Below are positions 33,664 through 42,975 of a stretch of DNA of 57,785 nucleotides, piece by piece. The stretch is from NCBI GenBank assembly GCA_964389675.1, contig CAYMEV010000022.1, forward strand, positions 1 to 57,785, written 5' to 3'. The notes under the pieces were generated by a model, which saw nothing but the letters and a program-made list of their open reading frames with translations, was not told the DNA's origin and searched no databases. Each line of letters opens with the position of its first letter. Positions within the stretch are counted from its first letter, which is position 1. A program made the position numbers and the translations under genes. This DNA comes from CAYMEV01 sp964389675 [NCBI: uncultured Candidatus Sumerlaeota bacterium] (GTDB taxonomy: Bacteria; CAYMEV01).

Positions 33664-35766
33664 ATGCATAAATTTGAATTAGACTTATACGGGCTTCCCA
33701 TAGTTGTTGAAGTAGGGGAAGTTGCTACCCAGACGGATGGCAGTTGTTTAGTGTATTATGGTGATACTGTTGTATTATCAACGGTAGTGTCTGAGCCAAC
33801 GGAAGAGATAATGGATTTTCTCCCGCTGATGGTTGAATACAAGGAAAAGACATATGCAGCGGGAAGAATACCCGGGGGATTTATAAAAAGAGAAGGGAAG
33901 CCAGGCAATAAGGAAGTACTGATCTCAAGGATGATAGACAGGCCGGTAAGGCCAATGTTCCCTGACGGGTATGCAGACAATACCCAGCTTGTTTCCACTC
34001 TTCTTTCTGCTGATCCCAATTATGGGGTCGATGTTGCTGCAATGAACGCATCGTTTATTGCTCTTCATATTTCAAATATCCCGTTTAACGGGCCTTTGGC
34101 AGCAGTGAAGATTGGATGCGTCGAGGGTGAATTTATTATCAACCCTACCTATGCTGAACTTGAAAAAAGTTCCATGGAAGTTGTCCTTGTCGTATCTGAT
34201 GATGCTATAATTATGATTGAGGCATCTGCCAGGGAGATTGATGAGGATCTTATGTTGAGGGCACTTAAATTCGGCGCTGAAAAGGCTAAGGTCCTTCTGG
34301 ATTTTCAGCATGAGATCAGGAAACAGGCAGGCAAAGAGAAAAGGGAGTTTAAGGCGGTTGATTTTAATCTGGATGAGGGTATCCGCAATGAGTTAATTGG
34401 CATTATCGGTGAAAATGCAAAGATTATAAACAGCATGCCTCATAAGCTTGAAAGGGCAGGAAAAATCAATCTGTTTAAAAAGGAGATCGCCTCCAGGTAT
34501 GAGGCTCTGATAAATGAGGATCCCTTCAATAAGACAAAGATCCATAATTTTATAGAAGAGCAGATATCCCTTGATATGAGAAAAAGGATACTTGAAACGG
34601 GGGTAAGGATTGATGGAAGGAAATGCAATGAAGTAAGGCCTATTAATACCAAAATAGGATTTCTGCCGAAAACCCACGGATGCGCCATATTCAAGAGGGG
34701 TGAAACCCAGGTGCTTGCCGTAATTACTTTCGGAAGCCCGGGAGATGAACAGAGAGTGGATTCTATTGAAGGAGAAGATAAAGAAACATTTATGCTTCAT
34801 TATAATTTTCCTCCATATTCTGTACATGAAGCAAAACCTTTAAGGTTTACAAGCAGGAGGGAAATAGGCCACGGTAACCTGGCAAAGATGGCTGTAGCGC
34901 CTCTTCTGCCTGATTATGAGTCCTTTCCCTATGTAATAAGGGTAGTATGCGAGGTTCTAGAAAGCAATGGCTCATCCTCGATGGCATCAGTTGCTTCCTC
35001 ATCGCTTGCCCTTATGGATGCAGGCGTCCCTGTAAAAAAGCACATCGCAGGTGTAGCCATGGGACTTATAAAGGATAATGACAACTGGGTTGTCCTTACT
35101 GATATTCTTGGGCAGGAGGATCATCTCGGAGATATGGATTTTAAGGTTGCAGGGACTGTGGATGGTATTACAGCTGTACAGCTTGATGTCAAGATACCTG
35201 GAATTAACGATGAAATACTGAAAAGGGTTTTTGATGACGCTAAAAAGGGAAGAGAACATATAATAGATATCCTGACCGCTGCAATTCCCGAACCAAGAGC
35301 TGAACTGTCTGAGAATGCACCGAGAATAATTACAATAGAGCTTAAAAACGGTGATAAGATCAAGGATATTATCGGTCCTGGCGGAAAGGTGATCAAGAAG
35401 ATGGTAGAGGATTTTGGTGTTGAAATAAATATTGACAACAGTACAAACACAGTAAAGATATACGGCTCTGATATGGAGATGGCAAAGGAGGCCGAGCAGG
35501 CTATAAGGGACATAGTAAGGGAGCCTGAGGTCGGAGAGATTTATGAGGGGAAAGTTGTCAAGATAGCATCCTTTGGTGCATTTGTTGAGATACTCCCCGG
35601 TGTATCAGGGCTTCTTCACATATCAGAGATTGAAAACAGAAGGATTGCATCTGTGGAGGATGTACTAAAAGAGGGTGAGATTGTAAAGGTCATTGTTCTT
35701 GAGATTGATAAAGCAGGCAAGATCAGACTCAGCAAAAAAAGGTTGGATGAGCCGAAAAAAGATTGA
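33664..35766 (+). CDS. pnp: polynucleotide phosphorylase
   Basis: A 700-residue 3'-5' exoribonuclease and polymerase of the RNA degradosome. Two RNase PH cores: the first has RPVRPMFPDGY near 98, the second SGSSMA-like SSMASVASSSLALMDAGV and MAGVA-type AGVAMGLI with DILGQEDHLGDMDFK carrying the catalytic aspartates. KH domain: IGPGGKVIKKM near 574. S1 domain: GEIYEGKVVKIASFGAFVEI near 620. Length is normal. Start ATG follows the rpsO stop by two bases. The last 20 bases overlap dut. Confidence 0.97.
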   Translation: MHKFELDLYGLPIVVEVGEVATQTDGSCLVYYGDTVVLSTVVSEPTEEIMDFLPLMVEYKEKTYAAGRIPGGFIKREGKPGNKEVLISRMIDRPVRPMFPDGYADNTQLVSTLLSADPNYGVDVAAMNASFIALHISNIPFNGPLAAVKIGCVEGEFIINPTYAELEKSSMEVVLVVSDDAIIMIEASAREIDEDLMLRALKFGAEKAKVLLDFQHEIRKQAGKEKREFKAVDFNLDEGIRNELIGIIGENAKIINSMPHKLERAGKINLFKKEIASRYEALINEDPFNKTKIHNFIEEQISLDMRKRILETGVRIDGRKCNEVRPINTKIGFLPKTHGCAIFKRGETQVLAVITFGSPGDEQRVDSIEGEDKETFMLHYNFPPYSVHEAKPLRFTSRREIGHGNLAKMAVAPLLPDYESFPYVIRVVCEVLESNGSSSMASVASSSLALMDAGVPVKKHIAGVAMGLIKDNDNWVVLTDILGQEDHLGDMDFKVAGTVDGITAVQLDVKIPGINDEILKRVFDDAKKGREHIIDILTAAIPEPRAELSENAPRIITIELKNGDKIKDIIGPGGKVIKKMVEDFGVEINIDNSTNTVKIYGSDMEMAKEAEQAIRDIVREPEVGEIYEGKVVKIASFGAFVEILPGVSGLLHISEIENRRIASVEDVLKEGEIVKVIVLEIDKAGKIRLSKKRLDEPKKD

Positions 35767-36196
35767 AGTAGTTTTTGAAAAGATCGATAAAAGGGTCATT
35801 ATACCCTGCAAAATGTCAGACGGGTCATCAGGATATGATATAAGGGCATTTCTTGATGAACCCGTTATTATCCCGCCAAAAAAAAGCGCTGTCATATCTA
35901 CAGGCCTTAGATTAATGATCCCAGACTGCCTTGAAGCTCAGATAAGGCCGAGAAGCGGTCTTGCAATGAAACATGGCATTATGGTGACAAACTCTCCCGG
36001 GACCATTGATTCGGATTACAGGGGTGAAATCAAGATTCTTCTTTTTAATTCAGGAGATGAGCCCTTTTTGATCAGCAATAATGACAGGATAGCTCAGATG
36101 GTCTTCAGTTATGTTCCTGACATAGAGATCAAGGAAGGCAAGGTTGAGGATACCTCAAGGAATTCCGGAGGATTTGGAAGCACAGGGAGAAAATAA
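35747..36196 (+). CDS. dut: dUTP diphosphatase
   Basis: A 149-residue trimeric dUTPase that removes dUTP and supplies dUMP. Motifs in order: GSSGYDIRA, RPRSGLAMKHGI, NSPGTIDSDYRGEIKI, DRIAQMVF and the C-terminal GGFGSTGR that closes over the active site. The start is ATG 35747 within the end of pnp (20-base overlap), with AAAGGTTGG just upstream. It is followed by the hairpin at 36200. Confidence 0.96.
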   Translation: MSRKKIEVVFEKIDKRVIIPCKMSDGSSGYDIRAFLDEPVIIPPKKSAVISTGLRLMIPDCLEAQIRPRSGLAMKHGIMVTNSPGTIDSDYRGEIKILLFNSGDEPFLISNNDRIAQMVFSYVPDIEIKEGKVEDTSRNSGGFGSTGRK

Positions 36197-36199
36197 AAA

Positions 36200-36225
36200 A
36201 AGATGCTGTCGGCCGACAGCATCTT
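36200..36225. terminator. bidirectional terminator between dut and tRNA-Glu
   Basis: Perfect palindrome AAGATGCTGTC/GACAGCATCTT with a short GGCC loop, flanked by an A run on its left (T run on the minus strand). It sits between dut and the convergent tRNA genes. Confidence 0.7.
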
Positions 36226-36232
36226 AATCCTA

Positions 36233-36306
36233 CGTCCCCAAGGGGATTCGAACCCCTGTCGCAGGCGTGAAAGGCCTGTGTCCTGGGCCATCTAGACGAT
36301 GGGGAC
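36233..36306 (-). tRNA. tRNA-Glu (UUC)
   Basis: Acceptor GTCCCCA/TGGGGAC, anticodon stem CAGGC/GCCTG with loop CTTTCAC and anticodon TTC, T arm AGGGG-TTCGAAT-CCCCT, discriminator G, no CCA. The second glutamate isoacceptor of the window. Confidence 0.94.
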
Positions 36307-36311
36307 TCTTA

Positions 36312-36384
36312 TGAGGTATACCGGGCTCGAACCGGTGACCCTCTGCTTAAAAGGCAGATGCTCTACCGCCTGAGCTAATACCTC
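36312..36384 (-). tRNA. tRNA-Lys (UUU)
   Basis: Acceptor GAGGTAT/ATACCTC, D arm GCTCAGGCGGTAGAGC, anticodon stem TCTGC/GCAGA with loop CTTTTAA and anticodon TTT, T arm ACCGG-TTCGAGC-CCGGT, discriminator A, no CCA. Downstream of purA on the same strand and five bases before tRNA-Glu. Confidence 0.94.
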
Positions 36385-36452
36385 ATTTTAAGCATCACCT
36401 TGGCTGCAAGCTAACTTTCTATACTATAGATGAATTATTGTCAAAAAAAAAA

Positions 36453-37769
36453 TTAGCCTTCTGCAAAATTAAATGCTTCCTTCAGCTTTAATTCCCTGAA
36501 TATTGTCTGGTCTCTGCGGGGGCCTGTTGATACAATCAGCACAGGAGTGCCTGTGCTGTCTTCAATAAATGATATATAATCCCTTAGGTTTAAGGGAAGG
36601 TCATCATAATCGTCTATACTGGTAATATCCTCATTCCAGCCTTTAAACTCACGGTAGACAGGTGTAACCCTGTCAAATATATCTTCAAGAAGGTCGATCT
36701 CTTTAATAGTTGTATTTTTGTATTTATAGGCCGTGCATACCGGTATCCTGGATAGGCCTGTCAGGACATCCGGCTTTGTTAATGCAAAGCCGTCAAAACC
36801 ATTTATCTGACTGCTGTACTTGAGCAATACCATATCCAGCCAACCGCATCTTCTCGGCCTTGCTGTGGTAGCACCGTATTCGCCTCCCTTTTCCCTGAGA
36901 TGCCTTCCGCTTTCATCTTTAAGTTCCGTGGGAAAAGGGCCATTGCCAACCCTTGTTGTATATGCTTTAGCGACGCCAAGTATTGTGTCAAGCATCCTTG
37001 GAGGAATGCCGAGGCCTGAAAATATGCCTCCTGATATGCAGGTGGAACTGGTTACATATGGATAGGTCCCATGGTCTATATCAAGAAGGCAACCCTGTGA
37101 TCCTTCAACTATGACTGTCTTATTGGCTTTCAGGGAACTGATAAGGTATCTGGAAGAATCAATTATATATGGCTTTATCCTCTGCCTGCAGTCTTTCAGA
37201 TAGTTCAACAGTGAATCATTTTCAGCTTCAACAGGATAATTATAATGTGCAAGTATTACTTTTGATATGGATAGCAGAGATTCCAGCTTTGCCTTCAGTT
37301 CATTATCATCAAGGAAAATATCGCATATTCTGAGCCCTTTGCGAAGAGCCTTGAATGCATATGTGGGCCCTATGCCCTTCTTTGTGGTACCTATATTCCC
37401 TTTATTAATAATGCTTTCAAGTGCTGAATCAATATGCAAAAACAGGGGGAGTGCGAGGTGAGCCCTGGAGCTGATGAATACCCTGTCTTTTATATCTATT
37501 CCCCGCTTAGTGCAGGATTCAAGCTCCTCAAAAAACGCATCTATATTTACTACCATGCCATTGCCAAGGATACTTACCTTGTCTTTTGATATTACTCCGG
37601 AGGGAAGCAGATGAAGGATGAATTTTTCATCTCCGATCACAATTGTATGGCCGGCATTGTTCCCTCCCTGATACCGGGCCACTATATCCGCCTGTCTTAT
37701 AAATATATCGACAATCTTTCCTTTTCCCTCATCACCCCATTGTGAACCCAGAACAGCAATTGAAGGCAT
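36453..37769 (-). CDS. purA: adenylosuccinate synthetase
   Basis: A 438-residue enzyme that joins IMP and aspartate with GTP to give adenylosuccinate in AMP synthesis. N-terminal GSQWGDEGKGKIVDI carries the catalytic Asp and P-loop; GNNAGHTIV, the catalytic His, follows. IGTTKKGIGPTYAFK, VEGSQGCLLDIDHGTYPYVTSS and RPRRCGWLD are conserved. The C-terminal STGPRRDQTI completes the fold. AGGAG is six bases before the ATG. tRNA-Lys and tRNA-Glu follow on the same strand. Confidence 0.97.
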   Translation of the reverse strand: MPSIAVLGSQWGDEGKGKIVDIFIRQADIVARYQGGNNAGHTIVIGDEKFILHLLPSGVISKDKVSILGNGMVVNIDAFFEELESCTKRGIDIKDRVFISSRAHLALPLFLHIDSALESIINKGNIGTTKKGIGPTYAFKALRKGLRICDIFLDDNELKAKLESLLSISKVILAHYNYPVEAENDSLLNYLKDCRQRIKPYIIDSSRYLISSLKANKTVIVEGSQGCLLDIDHGTYPYVTSSTCISGGIFSGLGIPPRMLDTILGVAKAYTTRVGNGPFPTELKDESGRHLREKGGEYGATTARPRRCGWLDMVLLKYSSQINGFDGFALTKPDVLTGLSRIPVCTAYKYKNTTIKEIDLLEDIFDRVTPVYREFKGWNEDITSIDDYDDLPLNLRDYISFIEDSTGTPVLIVSTGPRRDQTIFRELKLKEAFNFAEG

Positions 37770-37881
37770 GGCATTCTCCTGTATGAATTAATGAAAGAAT
37801 GCTAAAAGAATATGGTATTTTAGTCAATGAATTTTAATTAATATATTTACAAAATGCCCTTTTAAAATTATCCTTTTGAAT

Positions 37882-38835
37882 ATGATGTTAAGTGTTCATG
37901 GCTCAGGAACAGCCTCTTTAGTAAAGGAAATGATTGTTTCTCAGTTCAGGTCGCTGAGCATTCCGCATTTTGATGATATAATAGAATATCTTTCAGGATC
38001 CTTCGGGTCATTCTTCAGAAGCAGGCTTCTTATTGAAATGTCAAGGATGCTCGGTACACTGGATGAAATTAAAATAACACTTTCTTCAAGCATTGAAATT
38101 CTTCATTATGCAACGCTTCTGCATGATGATGTAATCGATAACTGCACATACAGGAGAAAGAATCACTCATTGAACTCACTGTTCGGAGATAAGGCCGCCA
38201 TACTTGCAGGAGACATCCTTTTCGGCCTTGCAAGCAGGATGATAATCATGACTGGGAAGACCTGCCTTTATAAATATGTTGTGGACACAGCTCTCAGGAT
38301 GTCTGAAGGGGAGGTAGTTGAACTGCGCCTGCAGGGGAATACCGGTCTTGCCCTAGATGATTATCTGAGGATTATTGATGATAAGACAGGAAGCCTGTTC
38401 GGACTGACTTTCCTATTTGCATCATTTAACGGCGGGGAAATTGATGACAGATTTTATAAAAAAGGAGTGGAATTTGGCAGATATTTCCAGATAATTGATG
38501 ATAGTAAGGATTATATGCTTGATTTTAAGAATAATACCAAGCCTGTTTTCAATGACTTTTCATCAGGAACTATGACCTATCCGCTTATTCTGCTTATGGC
38601 AAGCGCTGATCAAGATGAAAATGCCTATTTAAGGGAGAGGTTCGGGAAAAGCATACCAGACAGGGACATCGATTATATAAGGTCTTTATTTCAAAAATAT
38701 CAAATTTTCAGCCTTATATTAGAGGGGATGGACAGGAAGCTTGAGAACATATTCCGCGAGCTTGGATTTGCAAAGCCTGACAGGTTTAATCCTATAATCC
38801 TGGAAATGCTTAACAAGGTAAAAAATGTGAGGTGA
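37882..38835 (+). CDS. polyprenyl diphosphate synthase
   Basis: About 317 residues of the trans-isoprenyl diphosphate synthase family. The first aspartate motif is in LLHDDVIDN, where the usual DDxxD reads DDVID. The second is IIDDSKDYM. RRKNHSLNSLFGDKAAILAGDIL and GEVVELRLQGN fit long-chain (heptaprenyl to nonaprenyl) synthases, which make quinone side chains or lipid carriers. The start is uncertain: ATG 37882 and 37885 and TTG 37876 are close together and none has a ribosome site. The gene overlaps the next reading frame only slightly. It is divergent from purA. Confidence 0.88.
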   Translation: MMLSVHGSGTASLVKEMIVSQFRSLSIPHFDDIIEYLSGSFGSFFRSRLLIEMSRMLGTLDEIKITLSSSIEILHYATLLHDDVIDNCTYRRKNHSLNSLFGDKAAILAGDILFGLASRMIIMTGKTCLYKYVVDTALRMSEGEVVELRLQGNTGLALDDYLRIIDDKTGSLFGLTFLFASFNGGEIDDRFYKKGVEFGRYFQIIDDSKDYMLDFKNNTKPVFNDFSSGTMTYPLILLMASADQDENAYLRERFGKSIPDRDIDYIRSLFQKYQIFSLILEGMDRKLENIFRELGFAKPDRFNPIILEMLNKVKNVR

Positions 38836-38843
38836 GAAATTTT

Positions 38844-39836
38844 ATGCATGAAGCACTGTTTTACTCCAGAGAAAAAGAAAAAAGGGTAAAATGCGGTATC
38901 TGTCCTAACAACTGCCTCATTAACGATGGCAGCAGAGGTTTATGCAAGGGCAGGCTGAACGAAGAGGGCATACTCTATGCGGAAAACTATGGAAAGGTGG
39001 TTACTGCCTCAATTGACCCTATAGAGAAGAAGCCGCTCTACCATTACTATCCCTCAGAATACATACTTTCAATATCGACTTATGGATGCAGTTTCTCCTG
39101 TCAGTTCTGCCAGAATTCAGAACTTAGCCAGAATATTATAAATACTGGCTATACAGAGCCTGATGATATTATCGGCCTTGCATTGAGGAAAAGAAGTTTC
39201 GGTATTGCATACACCTACTCAGAACCTCTCGTCTGGTATGAATATGTCCTTGATTGTGCTAAACTGGCAAGAAAGAACGGGCTTAAGAATGTTCTTGTAT
39301 CAAATGGATATATAAATCCTGAACCGTTGGAACAGCTGATTGAATATATTGATGCTGTCAATATAGATATAAAGTCCTACAGTGATGATTTCTACAGGAA
39401 GTACTGCGGAGGCAGGCTTGAACCGGTCCTCAATTCTGCAAGGTCCTTCTATGCAAAAAATGTACATATTGAGATAACAAACCTTATTATACCCACCCTG
39501 AATGATTCTGCACAGGAGCTTAAAAAGCTTGTTGACTTTATACATGATGAGCTTGGAAGTGATGTCCCCCTGCATTTTTCGAGATACTTCCCTAATTACA
39601 GAATGGATATTGACCCTACTCCCTCAAGTAAGCTGAAAGAGGCCTATAAAATTGCAAAATACAAACTTGATTATGTATATCTTGGTAATCTGCACAGCGG
39701 TGAAAAGTACAGCAATACATACTGTCCATCATGCGGAGAACTGCTTATTAACAGAGCCTTTTACAGCGCACGGAAGGTTGGCCTGTCAGATGCTAAATGC
39801 AGCAAATGCGGAGCAAAGATAAATGTCATCGGGTAG
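38844..39836 (+). CDS. amrS: AmmeMemoRadiSam-type radical SAM enzyme
   Basis: A 330-residue radical S-adenosylmethionine enzyme. The cluster motif CSFSCQFC (Cys82, 86, 89) is present, with an N-terminal four-cysteine element (C17, C20, C24, C34) and a C-terminal zinc-ribbon-like pair (CPSCGELL, CSKCGAKI). The order IDPIEKKPLYHYYPSEY, YTYSEPLVWYEYVLDC, SNGYINPEPLEQLI and HFSRYFPNYRM is typical of the AmrS subfamily. Members co-occur with AmmeMemo proteins of unknown role; those are not in this window. Start ATG 38844 is supported by GAGGTGAG; it leaves an 8-base gap after the synthase stop. It overlaps the next frame by 14 bases. Confidence 0.9.
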   Translation: MHEALFYSREKEKRVKCGICPNNCLINDGSRGLCKGRLNEEGILYAENYGKVVTASIDPIEKKPLYHYYPSEYILSISTYGCSFSCQFCQNSELSQNIINTGYTEPDDIIGLALRKRSFGIAYTYSEPLVWYEYVLDCAKLARKNGLKNVLVSNGYINPEPLEQLIEYIDAVNIDIKSYSDDFYRKYCGGRLEPVLNSARSFYAKNVHIEITNLIIPTLNDSAQELKKLVDFIHDELGSDVPLHFSRYFPNYRMDIDPTPSSKLKEAYKIAKYKLDYVYLGNLHSGEKYSNTYCPSCGELLINRAFYSARKVGLSDAKCSKCGAKINVIG

Positions 39837-40287
39837 GGCAAAAACAGCTGAACCTTTTTTAATGCTGAAGTACCAGAAATTCAGTTTTATAATAAACGGA
39901 GCTTTCATTAAAGAAACAATGATAGACTCAGAAAGAATAGGCCTTCCGAACCTGAGATACCCGTTTGACAGTATAACCGTAAGAAAAGACCGGGTTTTTC
40001 CTGTTCTTAACCTCGATGAAAAATTGAGTATTAATGACAGGGGCTTCTTCCCGTTTTTCCTGTTCATTGAAACAGCCAAATGCCGCTGCTGTATAAATTC
40101 AAGCAGGCTGCCGGTGATATTTCATGATTTTTTCATGCTTGAAAAGATTAAAAGCCTTGTCTGTTTCGATATCTACAAAAAGGGAGATGAGCTTTTCTTT
40201 GATATTATACCTGACGAATTATACCGCGCATCGGAGAATAATTTCAAGAGGCTTTCAGATGAGGCTGATGGCGGCACAGGGATTTGA
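39823..40287 (+). CDS. CheW-like domain protein (divergent), overlapping a tRNA
   Basis: A 154-residue frame starting inside the end of amrS (14-base overlap). Its pattern of strands, especially FSFIINGAFIKETM, then VFPVLNLDEKL, PFFLFIETAKCRCC and GDELFFDIIP, resembles a CheW fold, which couples chemoreceptors to the kinase CheA. The match is by shape and weak. The gene ends by running 19 bases into tRNA-Met on the other strand. A start at ATG 39862 is also possible. The real length and role are unsure; if CheW-like, it would be an adaptor outside a chemotaxis cluster. Confidence 0.55.
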   Translation: MSSGRAKTAEPFLMLKYQKFSFIINGAFIKETMIDSERIGLPNLRYPFDSITVRKDRVFPVLNLDEKLSINDRGFFPFFLFIETAKCRCCINSSRLPVIFHDFFMLEKIKSLVCFDIYKKGDELFFDIIPDELYRASENNFKRLSDEADGGTGI

Positions 40288-40342
40288 ACCCCGGACACCA
40301 CGGATATGAGCCGTGTGCTCTAACCAACTGAGCTATGCCGCC
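40269..40342 (-). tRNA. tRNA with CAU anticodon (elongator Met or Ile2)
   Basis: Acceptor GGCGGCA/TGCCGCC, D arm GCTCAGTTGGTTAGAGC, anticodon stem CACGG/CCGTG with loop CTCATAT, T arm CGGGG-TTCAAAT-CCCTG, discriminator A, no CCA. Not initiator tRNA, since the first pair is G-C. Downstream of recN. Confidence 0.94.
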
Positions 40343-40454
40343 ATTAATTGAAAATCAATATATGATTAAATGCAAAACTGTCAATATAAAAATGAAAGCC
40401 TGGCAGAGATGCTTTCTTCGCCTTAATTATCTACCCTGTTGGGCTTAATCTGAG

Positions 40455-40478
40455 AACAGGGATTTCCTGTTATTTTTT
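40455..40478 (+). terminator. possible terminator for the amrS operon
   Basis: AACAGG/CCTGTT with a five-base loop followed by ATTTTTTC on the plus strand. It overlaps the recN stop codon on the other strand. Confidence 0.4.
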
Positions 40479-42116
40479 CGGTATGACCTTCTCGATGGTT
40501 TCCTTGCCCCCAAGCATTCTCAAAAGCTCTGATTCTCTTCTGTCACCCTCAAGGTGCTTTGAGGTAATTACCGGATAATTGTCCTTAATGCTTTTTTCGA
40601 TGTAGATATGGTGTTCGGAGTATTTCGCTATCTGCGGCAAATGGGTAATTGCTATTACCTGACTGTCTGAAGCCATTTCCTTTAATAATACTCCAATCCT
40701 GTTTGCAGTTTCACCTCCTATACCATTGTCAATCTCGTCAAATATGCTTATAGGCTTATTTTCACAGGTCCTGAAGACATTTCTTACTGCCAGGGAAATC
40801 CTTGACAGTTCGCCACCGCTTGTTATCTGGTTCAGGGGAAGGGGCTGTATATTAAAATGGGGGGAATAAACAAACTCAATACTGTCCCTGCCGTTTAGCG
40901 TATACAATGATATATTATCAGCATGGCTGAATAATATGTCAAAAACTGCATTATCCAGGCACATCTCCTTAAGTGTCCCTTTTACGCCCTCTATGATTAT
41001 CCCAGCTGTTTTTTCCCTTTCATGCGATATATCGGCAGCTTTATCGTTAATTAATTTTTCAAGGCTAAGCAGTTCATTCTCCAGCTTTTCCAGGTTTGTA
41101 TCAGTGTTCTTAAGCTCTGAAAGCCTTCTTTCTGCAGATTCCATATATTCTAATACCTCAGTTTCGGAATCACCGTATTTTTTAAAAAGGTTTTCCAGAG
41201 TATTCATCCTTTCTTCCAGAAGGTCCAGGCTTGATTCCGGATCATCTGCCATAAGGCTGTCCTCGATGGTCTTTACTATATCCTGGATCATATAGTAGAA
41301 TTCATTCAGTTTTTTGGGATATTCTTTTAAGGCAGTTATATATGAGGAGAGATTTTCTATATCGCTGACTGCAGAGCTCAGCCGCGTATAGATGCTGTCA
41401 TCCGCCTCATAGAGGTTTTTTAGTATATTATCCTTCAGCCTGGTTATTATTATCATATTCTTCTGAATTTTTCTCTTTTCCTTTAAAGATTCATATTCTC
41501 CGTTATTGATCCTGGATTGCTTTATCTCATTGATCTCATATTCAAGGTTGTTTATGCTTCTCTCTCGCGAATGCTTATCCTGCTTTATTGTCTCAATTTT
41601 TTTCTTTAATTGATGGTAATGCCTGAAAAGTTCCTTATATTGATTAACAAGCCTTTCTGTCTCTGGTGATAAGCTGTCCAGAATACTGAGCTGATAATCA
41701 TTATTGAGCAGAAGCTGGTTCTCATTCTGCCTGTATATCTCGAATATAAATGGCGCAATTTTTTTCAGCAGATTACTGCTTGCAGGTATATCGTTGATGA
41801 AACTCTTTCTTTTATTTGAAGAGGTAAGCGATCTCCTGATGATAATTGTATCTCCTTCTATTCCATAATCCGCCAAAAGCTCAGATATTCTGCTGCCTTT
41901 GGCTGTTTCTTTGATTGTCACAGATACAAGTGAATCTGTATCCCTGTTCAGTTTGTAAGATTCATAGAAGGGATGCCCTATACAGGTCTGTATGGCTTTA
42001 ACAAGAACAGATTTCCCTGCACCGGTTTCGCCGGTAATTACATTGAAACCTTCCTTGAAATCAATATCCATCTTTTCTATCAGAAGGAAGTTTTTGATGT
42101 AAATATTAGTAAGCAT
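40470..42116 (-). CDS. recN: DNA repair protein RecN
   Basis: A 548-residue SMC-like ATPase acting in double-strand-break repair. Walker A GETGAGKS is at 29-36, a long coiled coil fills about 150-350, the ABC signature reads TSGGELSRISLAVRN near 440, and Walker B is SIFDEIDNGIGGETANRIG. The C-terminal ITHLPQIAKYSEHHIYIEK is typical. Start ATG 42116 with GGGGA eight bases upstream; a TTG at 42122 would lengthen it by two residues. It overlaps the nadK end by 11 bases, a common pairing. Confidence 0.96.
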   Translation of the reverse strand: MLTNIYIKNFLLIEKMDIDFKEGFNVITGETGAGKSVLVKAIQTCIGHPFYESYKLNRDTDSLVSVTIKETAKGSRISELLADYGIEGDTIIIRRSLTSSNKRKSFINDIPASSNLLKKIAPFIFEIYRQNENQLLLNNDYQLSILDSLSPETERLVNQYKELFRHYHQLKKKIETIKQDKHSRERSINNLEYEINEIKQSRINNGEYESLKEKRKIQKNMIIITRLKDNILKNLYEADDSIYTRLSSAVSDIENLSSYITALKEYPKKLNEFYYMIQDIVKTIEDSLMADDPESSLDLLEERMNTLENLFKKYGDSETEVLEYMESAERRLSELKNTDTNLEKLENELLSLEKLINDKAADISHEREKTAGIIIEGVKGTLKEMCLDNAVFDILFSHADNISLYTLNGRDSIEFVYSPHFNIQPLPLNQITSGGELSRISLAVRNVFRTCENKPISIFDEIDNGIGGETANRIGVLLKEMASDSQVIAITHLPQIAKYSEHHIYIEKSIKDNYPVITSKHLEGDRRESELLRMLGGKETIEKVIPKK

Positions 42117-42975
42117 TGCCAATTCCCCAGTGAAGCTTTTCCTTTAATATTTCATAATAATTCCAGCTTTCAGCATGGATAATCTTTATAGGTTCTGAAG
42201 CGGCCCTTACTGTAAGGAGCATATCATCTTCAATAGAATGGGCGACCTGCCCGTCTGATGTTACGATCAAGTTTTTGTGATTTCCTGTCAGGTTTATTGT
42301 TACTATTGAATCTTCAGGAATTACCAGAGGCCTGTGGGTAAGGCTGTGCGGTGAGATAGGGGCTATAAGCAGTGCTTTTACCCTCGGGTTTATAATAGGG
42401 CCGCCGACAGAAAGGCTGTATGCAGAGCTGCCTGTTGATGTTGATATTATTATGCCATCGGCTATATATGTAGCCAACGGCAGGCTGTTTATATAGCAGT
42501 CAAGTTCTGTGACCCTTGCAACAGTCTTGTTTGTTACCACAATGTCATTGAGTGCATAATTTTCATGGAGTATATTACCATCTTTTGATATTATTCCCTT
42601 AAGCATAAGCCTGAAATCCATTATAAAATTTCCTTCAAGTATTTCTGCAAGTGCAGTGCATATTCTGTCAGCTGAGATTTCCGTAAGAAATCCCAATCTT
42701 CCAAGGTTGACCCCTGCAAGCGGAACATCATGCCCGTAAAGCAGCCTGGATGCATAGAGGAAAGTTCCGTCACCGCCGAAGATAATGCATAGATCTATCT
42801 CTAGCGGAAAATTATCGATATCTGTCTTATCCATAACAGGAAATAGGGATGAAATATAGTCAGTAAGGATTATCTCTGAACCATGCTTCCTGAGTATTTC
42901 AAAAACCTTTTTATAGAGATCTGTATATTTTGCTGAGTTATTTTTGGCAATTATTCCAACCCTTTTAAATATCAT
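42106..42975 (-). CDS. nadK: NAD kinase
   Basis: A 289-residue enzyme making NADP from NAD with ATP or polyphosphate. GGDGTFLYA (67-75) is the diphosphate-binding motif, then GVNLGRLGFLTEI, ENYALNDIVVTNK and DGIIISTSTGSSAYSLSVGGPI. GGGGGG lies eight bases before the ATG. It overlaps the upstream GlcF-like gene at ATGA and the downstream recN start, so the three form one operon. Confidence 0.96.
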   Translation of the reverse strand: MIFKRVGIIAKNNSAKYTDLYKKVFEILRKHGSEIILTDYISSLFPVMDKTDIDNFPLEIDLCIIFGGDGTFLYASRLLYGHDVPLAGVNLGRLGFLTEISADRICTALAEILEGNFIMDFRLMLKGIISKDGNILHENYALNDIVVTNKTVARVTELDCYINSLPLATYIADGIIISTSTGSSAYSLSVGGPIINPRVKALLIAPISPHSLTHRPLVIPEDSIVTINLTGNHKNLIVTSDGQVAHSIEDDMLLTVRAASEPIKIIHAESWNYYEILKEKLHWGIGNAY

